Source: Copromyces sp. CBS 386.78
Taxonomy: Eukaryota > Ascomycota > Sordariomycetes > Sordariales > Sordariaceae
Direction of reading: 5' to 3'
Assembly: GCA_030685235.1 (NCBI GenBank)
Contig: MU839233.1
Span: 36,610 to 100,609 of the forward strand
Length of the DNA stretch: 64,000 nucleotides
Shown here one piece after another: positions 63,909-64,000 of the stretch. The notes beneath the pieces were generated by a model. It was given only the letters and a program-made list of their open reading frames with translations, ran no database searches and had not been told where the DNA came from. The position numbers were made by a program, and so were the translations under genes. Numbering within the stretch: position 1 is the stretch's first letter; each line of letters begins with the position of its first letter.

Positions 63909-64000
63909 GAGAAACGCTATCTGCACCGCTGCAAAACTCTCACTGCACCGCCGCCCCACCACCGCTCCACCACTCCCGCGCGCCAAGGCACGCTAATGCA
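63909..64000 (+). mobile_element. Left end of a second copy of the 6584-8037 TIR family (cut by the window edge)
   Basis: The sequence starts GAGAAACGCTATCTGCACCG and continues through a second GCACCG unit to ACTCCCGCGCGCCAAGGCAC. This follows the left TIR of the 1454-bp element position for position, with substitutions. The copy runs off the window, so its length, target duplication and gene content are unknown. It interrupts the decayed frame before it. Confidence 0.75.

Overview
This window is nuclear DNA of a filamentous ascomycete, almost certainly Neurospora or a close relative in the Sordariaceae. The evidence is short GT-AG introns of about 50-130 bp, a permease that reads as Neurospora MTR, a PP2A catalytic subunit whose exons translate to the Neurospora-type C-terminus, and two AT-rich blocks with the C-to-T and G-to-A decay typical of repeat-induced point mutation (RIP).

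The left block (1-12.3 kb) is a nest of dead transposons. About 60 bp at the left edge is repeated, inverted, at about 12.23-12.30 kb, which suggests an outer element or paired terminal repeats. Inside lie a 552-bp TIR element with a 9-bp target duplication (89-640) and a full-length Ty3/gypsy-type LTR retrotransposon (1889-10525; two 309-bp LTRs, 5-bp target duplication). Its gag zinc knuckle and RT, RNase H and integrase regions can still be read through the mutations. A 1454-bp TIR element (6584-8037; 8-bp target duplication) has split the RNase H region.

The middle (12.3-59.7 kb) is normal genic DNA. In order it holds: mtr amino-acid permease (-); a 4.8-kb gene-poor stretch with a long hairpin; a survivin-like two-BIR protein (+); U2 snRNP A' (+); a Dpb3/CHRAC15-like histone-fold protein (-); a CLC chloride channel/transporter (+); cysteine dioxygenase (+); VPS15 (-); a small broken Zn2Cys6-like gene (+); a cysteine-rich single-pass membrane protein with an SH3 domain (-); a fungal multi-pass membrane protein (-); PP2A catalytic subunit pph-1 (-); exocyst EXO84 (-); TOM20 (+); and TYW1 (-). 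These are mostly unrelated housekeeping genes and I see no operon-like or cluster logic. VPS15, EXO84, PP2A and the CLC protein all touch membrane traffic or signalling, but the arrangement looks incidental.

The right block (59.75-64 kb) is again AT-rich and RIP-like. It has a cluster of short subterminal motifs, a decayed multi-exon gene ending in a well-preserved Ser/Gly/Ala-rich tail, and a second long decayed reading frame. That frame is interrupted at 63909 by the end of another copy of the TIR family seen at 6584-8037.

I found no CRISPR array, rRNA or convincing tRNA. Exon boundaries were worked out by hand from splice signals, reading frame and remembered family sequence; none has transcript support.
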